From: Pseudobacteriovorax antillogorgiicola
GTDB lineage: Bacteria > Bdellovibrionota_B > Oligoflexia > Oligoflexales > RGVZ01
Length of the DNA: 55,989 nt
Direction: 5' to 3'
NCBI GenBank assembly: GCA_945898195.1
Contig: CAMDHM010000014.1
Location: 1-55,989, forward strand
Part shown: in pieces, positions 51,661 to 55,989 of the stretch
Layout of the letters: the number at the start of each line of letters is the position of its first letter
How positions within the stretch are numbered: the stretch's first letter is position 1
Notes under the pieces: generated by a model
What the model saw: only the letters and a program-made list of their open reading frames with translations
Told to the model about the DNA's origin: nothing
The model's database searches: none
Program-made: the position numbers and the translations under genes

Positions 51661-53328
51661 ATGACCCTGCGCCTTAAAGAGGTCGTGATTCCTGTTGGGA
51701 CGGACGTTCCTTCAGATGCCCTGCAGCAAGCTGTCACCAGCATGCTGGGTGTGCCGCAGGCGAACCTCAAGGCGATGACGATCCTCAAAAAATCCCTCGA
51801 CGCCCGGCGCAAGTCCGCCATCGTCTATAAATATCAGGTCGACGTTGACCTTGAGGACGAAGATCAAGTCCTCTCGCGCAACCAGGCCATTGCGGAAAAA
51901 TCTCCCGGCATCAACATTGCGGACCCTTTGGCCGGCATGGATCCCGCCGCCATCCGCGTGCGCCACAAGCCCGTCATCGTCGGCTCTGGCCCGGCCGGAA
52001 TTTTCGCGGCCCTGACGATGGCCCTAGCCGGACAGCCGTGCATTATTGTCGAACGTGGCGAGCCCGTGGAAGGCCGGATGCGGACGGTTAATAACCTCCG
52101 TCGGATTGCCACTTTCAAGGCCGAGAGCAACTACTGCTTTGGGGAAGGTGGCGCCGGAACTTTCTCGGACGGAAAACTAACCTGCGGCAAAAACCATCCC
52201 TTGATCCGCCACGTCTTTGAACAATTTGTCCGCCACGGTGCACCGGCTGACATCCTTTACGATGCAAAGCCGCACATCGGAACCGATTTTCTGATGCGCA
52301 TTGCCTACAACATGCGCCAGTACCTGAAGTCCCTCGGCACAGAATTTATTTTTGGACACCGCTTTACTGATTTTTCTGATGGCGGCCCCACAGCGCGTTG
52401 GATCGTCAAACTCGACGACGGCCGCGAACTTGCGACCGATCATTTCATCGTCGCCATTGGTCATTCTGCGCGCGACACGTACCAGATGCTCTTTGACAAG
52501 GGCCTTGCCATGGTGCCCAAACCGTTTGCCATGGGCGCCCGCATTGAACATCCCCAAGATCAAATCAATCGCATCCAGTTTGGCTCCTGTTCCCTGCCGG
52601 CGGCCGCCGAATACAAGCTCGCCTCTCAAGTGGAAAGTGCGCCCCACTCCGCTGGCGGACTTAATCCGACGTCGACTTCGCGCGGCATCTGGACGTTTTG
52701 CATGTGTCCCGGCGGCCATCTGATGCCAACCGGCGCCCAGCCCGGCCATCTTGCCATCAATGGAATGAGTTACCATGGCCGCAAAAGTGGTTTTGCCAAT
52801 GCCGCAGTTGTTGTGAATGTTTTGCGCGAGGACTTTTTCAAGGGTCACGTTCTGGACGGCATGCACTATCAAGCCGCTTTGGAACGTCAGGCATTTGCAG
52901 CCGGTGGCAGCAATTACAACTCCCCGGCCCAACGCCTGATTGATTTCATGAAGGGCCGTGACTCCAAAGGCACCATCACCTCAACCTACAAGCCTGGCAT
53001 CACCAATGCCCGTTTGGATCAAGTTCTTCCTGATTTCATCGTCAAGGCCTTGCGCGGCGCGATGCACGATTACAACAAGACCATGCGCGGATATATTTCC
53101 CCGGAAGCCGTTGTTGTCGGCCTTGAATCGAAAACCTCGGCACCGGTGTCCATGGTTCGAGACCGCGCCCTGCAATCGGTCAGCCATCCCGGCATTTTTC
53201 CTGCCGGTGAAGGCGCTGGTTTTGCCGGTGGCATTGTAAGTGCTGCGCTGGACGGGGTTCGCATTGGCCGTGCGGTCCTTGACGACTCCGCCCGTGATTC
53301 CGTTGCCCTGCCGCTGTGGATCAACTAG
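51661..53328 (+). CDS. FAD-dependent dehydrogenase (COG2509-type)
   Basis: A 555-residue flavoprotein. The N-terminal 90 residues form a small domain typical of this family (LRLKEVVIPVG, then LKKSLDARRKSAIVYKYQVDVDL). The FAD-binding motif VIVGSGPAGIFAAL follows, then the adenine-ribose part IIVERGEPVEGR. CFGEGGAGTFSDGKL and the CMCPGGHLMPTGA stretch are landmarks of the COG2509 group of uncharacterised FAD dehydrogenases, and the C-terminal FPAGEGAGFAGGIVSAALDG is the second FAD contact. The ATG 51661 is preferred to TTG 51655. No function is known for this widespread family. Codons end in C more often than in flanking genes, as in the adjacent pdxH. Confidence 0.9.
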   Translation: MTLRLKEVVIPVGTDVPSDALQQAVTSMLGVPQANLKAMTILKKSLDARRKSAIVYKYQVDVDLEDEDQVLSRNQAIAEKSPGINIADPLAGMDPAAIRVRHKPVIVGSGPAGIFAALTMALAGQPCIIVERGEPVEGRMRTVNNLRRIATFKAESNYCFGEGGAGTFSDGKLTCGKNHPLIRHVFEQFVRHGAPADILYDAKPHIGTDFLMRIAYNMRQYLKSLGTEFIFGHRFTDFSDGGPTARWIVKLDDGRELATDHFIVAIGHSARDTYQMLFDKGLAMVPKPFAMGARIEHPQDQINRIQFGSCSLPAAAEYKLASQVESAPHSAGGLNPTSTSRGIWTFCMCPGGHLMPTGAQPGHLAINGMSYHGRKSGFANAAVVVNVLREDFFKGHVLDGMHYQAALERQAFAAGGSNYNSPAQRLIDFMKGRDSKGTITSTYKPGITNARLDQVLPDFIVKALRGAMHDYNKTMRGYISPEAVVVGLESKTSAPVSMVRDRALQSVSHPGIFPAGEGAGFAGGIVSAALDGVRIGRAVLDDSARDSVALPLWIN

Positions 53329-53375
53329 TCGTCATCCTGATGAGTGTGTCGTTATCCTGAGCGCAGCGAAGGATC
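53329..53375. repeat. Palindromic dispersed repeat (GTCATCCTGAGCG family)
   Basis: The core TCGTTATCCTGAGCGCAGCG at 53349, extending to GGATC at 53375, with inverted ATCCT (53354-53358) and AGGAT (53370-53374), matches, from memory, a palindromic intergenic repeat seen in many phyla (GTCATCCTGAGCGAAGCGAA). A truncated copy, TCGTCATCCTGA, lies at 53329-53340. Confidence 0.65.
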
Positions 53376-53396
53376 TTTTCTTTAAGGAATTCCCCC

Positions 53397-54002
53397 ATGT
53401 CCCATGAAATCCGCGATCCATTTGAATGGTTTGACGCCTGGTTCAAGGACGGCCTCAAAACAAACCTCGACAACGCCGACGCAATGACTCTGTGCACGAT
53501 CGGCCTTGATGGCAAACCTTCGGCCCGGATTGTTCTGTTGAAAGCCGTTGAAGCTGGAAGATTCTGCTTTTTTACCAACTACGAAAGCCGCAAATCGCGC
53601 GAACTCACCGCCAATCCGTTCGCCACCCTTGTTTTCTTGTGGCCCACCCTCAATCGTCAGGTTCGCATCGAAGGCCGCGTGGAAAAACTTTCCCGTGATC
53701 GTTCGGACGCCTACTTTGCAACTCGCCCGCGTGGCAGCCAAATCGGGGCATGGGCGTCAAACCAGAGTCGCGAGATTTCGTCCCATTTAGATTTGGAAAA
53801 ACGCGTGGCCGAATTCGAAGCCAAATTCAAAGACGCGCCGGTCCCCTGCCCCCCACACTGGGGCGGTTTTGGAGTGGCGCCGTCGCGCATCGAATTTTGG
53901 ACAGGCAAACCAAGTCGTCTTCACGAACGACTGGTTTACACGTTGACTTCGGAATCGGTTGACGCCGGCTCCTCTTGGAAAACAACCCTGCTTTCGCCCT
54001 AG
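53397..54002 (+). CDS. pdxH: Pyridoxamine/pyridoxine 5'-phosphate oxidase
   Basis: A 201-residue FMN enzyme that makes pyridoxal 5'-phosphate. FMN/PLP contacts are seen as PSARIVLLK, FCFFTNYESRKSREL, RQVRIEGRVEKL, GAWASNQS and WGGFGVAPSRIEFW; the C-terminus RLHERLVY stands for the usual RLHDR. The enterobacterial N-terminal lid (about 15 residues) is shorter here. The start follows AAGGA. It sits 68 bases after the FAD dehydrogenase, separated by the palindromic repeat. It shares the C-ending codon bias of that gene. The convergent kinase ends two bases downstream. Confidence 0.95.
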   Translation: MSHEIRDPFEWFDAWFKDGLKTNLDNADAMTLCTIGLDGKPSARIVLLKAVEAGRFCFFTNYESRKSRELTANPFATLVFLWPTLNRQVRIEGRVEKLSRDRSDAYFATRPRGSQIGAWASNQSREISSHLDLEKRVAEFEAKFKDAPVPCPPHWGGFGVAPSRIEFWTGKPSRLHERLVYTLTSESVDAGSSWKTTLLSP

Positions 54003-54003
54003 C

Positions 54004-55989
54004 CTAATGGCGAACGATCTTGGCGATCATGCTCACCATATCTGTTCTATTTATTGGCTTTGGCAGGTAAGTAGTGCACCCGGCATCCTCACAGAGTTTC
54101 ACCTCATCCTGCATGGCGTGATTGGTCAACGCAACGATGGGTGTTTTGTAGCCCTTTGCTCGAAGGGTCCGAGTCGCTTCGCGCCCATTCATGACGGGCA
54201 ACCAGATATCCATCAGCACGGCATCATAATTACCGGATAAAGCCATGACCACGCCGTCCTCGCCACTGGAGGCGAGATCCACACTTCCGCCCGAAGATGT
54301 TACATACCTGTTAATCAAGTACTGCAGTTCAGGGTTACTTTCGACGACGAGCACTTTGATCCCGTCAAGGTTTGCCGATGGCTGATTGTCTGCACTCACT
54401 GGGACAGGTTTCTCTTGGTACGTTGCGTCGGTCATGGCAATGGTGATCTCAAAGGTACATCCGTGATTTGGCCCCGCAACTCCGCGGTTTTCAGCCAAGA
54501 TGACGTCACCGCCAAGTGCCTGGGCCAGTTTCCTGGAGAGAGCCAGGCCAAGTCCTGTGCCGCCGAATTTCCGGGTGATTGACGAATCGCCCTGAATAAA
54601 CAATTGAAAGATCCCTCGTGCCTGCGTTTCCGTAAGGCCAATTCCAGTGTCGGTCACAATTATATGCAGATTTTTATCGAGATCACTTGCCGTTACCCTC
54701 ACTCTCACTGAACCGGCATGGGTAAATTTAATCGCGTTTCCGATTATGTTAGTCAGAATCTGACGGAGTCGAGTCCGGTCAGTCATTATATATACCGGCA
54801 AAAACTGGCCCATCGTCAGGCTCAGCTGAAGGCCCTTTGCGCTGGCCAATGAAAGCATTGTTGTAAAAACATCACCCACAGTTTCATGGATGTTGACTGG
54901 AACACTGTCGAACTCCATCCTGCCAACCTCGATTTTAGAAAGGTCAAGGATATCGTCGATAAGGCGCAAAAGGTGTTCGCCATTTCGACGAATCCGTTCG
55001 CTGTAAGATTTCCTGTCATCTAAATTCTCTTCTGGATTCGTCACGAGTTCTGAGAACCCTAAAATTGCAGTTACGGGAGTCCTGATCTCATGGCTCATCA
55101 GAGCCAGAAATTCGCTTTTCAATCTATTGGCATCCTCGGCTTCTTTTTTGGCTCGACTTAATTCAATCTCGATTTTTTTCAGTGGTGTAATGTCATGCAC
55201 CGTTCCGCTCATGCCAATGATTCGGCCAGAAATATCTCGCTCAACCTCGCCGTGGCACTTCACCCAAATTGAGGTTTCGGAACCACGGCTATCGCCGGGC
55301 GTGCCTTCTAATTCAGTTGCGTAGCCCTCTCCGCTCTCCAGTGACTTCTTTCTTAAAACCTCCAGTTGAGCCCAGATTCCCTGTGGCTCTTGCACCTCAG
55401 GGTTAATTCCAAATAGGCGTTGGAATTCTTTGGATGAAGTAAACGTCTGGGTATTGACCTCCCAGTGCCAACTTCCAATCTGGGCGATATGCTGGGCGTG
55501 ATTGAGAAGTTCCTCACTTTTTGCGAGGCATAAGAATGATTTTCGCTTTTCTGTTACATCCCTGAACGTCAGTACGACACCGGTGATTTTACCAGAGTCG
55601 TCTAAAATTGGTGCAGCGTGATCCTCGATTGGTACGAGGGTGCCATCCCGTAGGAGAAGTTCAGAGTTGTCGGGCAAGGTCATAACAGACGCACTGTGGA
55701 GAACCTGGGTAACAATGTCCTCAACGGCTGTCTCGCCAGAATAGGATCTGATTTTAAAGACATCGGTAAAAGGCATGCCCAGCGCGTCGTCGAGTCTATA
55801 ACCACATATTTTTTCAGCGACGGGATTGATTATAGTTATGATCCCCGCGGCATTGGTAGCAATCACCCCATCACCAATGCTTCCAAGGGTCGTCTGCAAG
55901 AAATCCCGGCTTTTCCGCGTCTCGATTTCGTGGATTTTTACCTTACTGATGTCGGTCAATGTGATGACGGACCCAACGTTCTTCGAATG
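54004..55989 (-). CDS. PAS-PAS hybrid histidine kinase with receiver, 5' end outside window
   Basis: Open from 54004 to the window edge, at least 661 residues; a TTG at 55959 is not the true start, because the frame continues to the edge and the upstream residues (GSVITLTDIS) look like the end of another PAS domain. Visible parts: PAS with PAC (residues about 25-145), PAS/PAC (145-270), a HisKA helix with MSHEIRTPVTAI, ATP site NIIGNAIKFTH (N), DTGIGL (G1), FGGTGLGLAL (G2), and a C-terminal receiver with LMDIWLP and LPKP. In the receiver the usual acidic pair after the first strand is ES (VLVVESNPE) rather than DD. No membrane segment lies in the visible part. Convergent with pdxH; the input is unknown. 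Confidence 0.9.
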   Translation of the reverse strand, partial: HSKNVGSVITLTDISKVKIHEIETRKSRDFLQTTLGSIGDGVIATNAAGIITIINPVAEKICGYRLDDALGMPFTDVFKIRSYSGETAVEDIVTQVLHSASVMTLPDNSELLLRDGTLVPIEDHAAPILDDSGKITGVVLTFRDVTEKRKSFLCLAKSEELLNHAQHIAQIGSWHWEVNTQTFTSSKEFQRLFGINPEVQEPQGIWAQLEVLRKKSLESGEGYATELEGTPGDSRGSETSIWVKCHGEVERDISGRIIGMSGTVHDITPLKKIEIELSRAKKEAEDANRLKSEFLALMSHEIRTPVTAILGFSELVTNPEENLDDRKSYSERIRRNGEHLLRLIDDILDLSKIEVGRMEFDSVPVNIHETVGDVFTTMLSLASAKGLQLSLTMGQFLPVYIMTDRTRLRQILTNIIGNAIKFTHAGSVRVRVTASDLDKNLHIIVTDTGIGLTETQARGIFQLFIQGDSSITRKFGGTGLGLALSRKLAQALGGDVILAENRGVAGPNHGCTFEITIAMTDATYQEKPVPVSADNQPSANLDGIKVLVVESNPELQYLINRYVTSSGGSVDLASSGEDGVVMALSGNYDAVLMDIWLPVMNGREATRTLRAKGYKTPIVALTNHAMQDEVKLCEDAGCTTYLPKPINRTDMVSMIAKIVRH

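Noticed and set aside
52177-52932. 251-residue frame antisense to the FAD dehydrogenase
   Set aside because: Shadow of a high-GC3 gene; the sense protein has all family motifs.

Overview
The window is chromosomal DNA from a motile Gram-negative bacterium. Lipopolysaccharide genes (a Kdo transferase and a family 9 glycosyltransferase), Lgt, many lipoproteins with clear lipoboxes, a full flagellar basal-body/export cluster, c-di-GMP (PilZ) proteins and several histidine kinases all point that way. The mix of sigma-54 flagellar control, a MotE-like protein next to fliJ and many secreted lipoproteins suggests Bdellovibrionota/Oligoflexia or another former deltaproteobacterium. That placement is inference, because no rRNA or species marker is present.

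Layout. 1-142: the start of a zinc-ribbon, transposase-like gene running off the left edge. 334-3880 (minus): rplU-rpmA-obg-nadD-rsfS-rlmH, with a consensus promoter before rplU and a strong terminator squeezed between rpmA and obg. 3948-6530: a soluble M1 aminopeptidase, followed by short tandem repeats and a perfect 20-bp inverted repeat. 6722-11562: alpha/beta hydrolase, fliK, flgD and a lipoprotein made of three six-cysteine modules. 11577-15525 (minus): GT9-waaA-rng. 15610-24005: an uncharacterised envelope cluster of six genes (membrane protein, three lipoproteins with PEGA, FlgT-like and TolB-propeller parts, a solute-binding protein, and a receiver-PilZ protein).

23997-30926 (minus): a tight eight-gene run that starts at a Fur-box-like promoter. 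It holds an ABC ATPase, a permease with a histidine-rich loop, a DUF3299 protein, a histidine kinase and response regulator, dapF, a PlsC-like acyltransferase and galE. This is the best candidate for a poorly described metal-linked envelope system. 31080-33739: a CHASE2 hybrid kinase and a convergent PilZ gene. 34036-44477: a sigma-54 promoter followed by a TPR protein, a receiver-less sigma-54 activator, then flgB-flgC-fliE-fliF-fliH-fliI-fliJ-motE; fliG is missing from its usual place. 44508-54002: lgt, an orphan 828-residue protein, a secreted HNH nuclease-like lipoprotein, a CBS protein and neighbours, an FAD dehydrogenase and pdxH. 54004-55989 (minus): a PAS hybrid kinase cut by the right edge.

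The themes that tie the window together are flagellar assembly under sigma-54 control, c-di-GMP output proteins beside kinases, and envelope/lipoprotein biology. I see no tRNA, rRNA, CRISPR array or complete insertion sequence.
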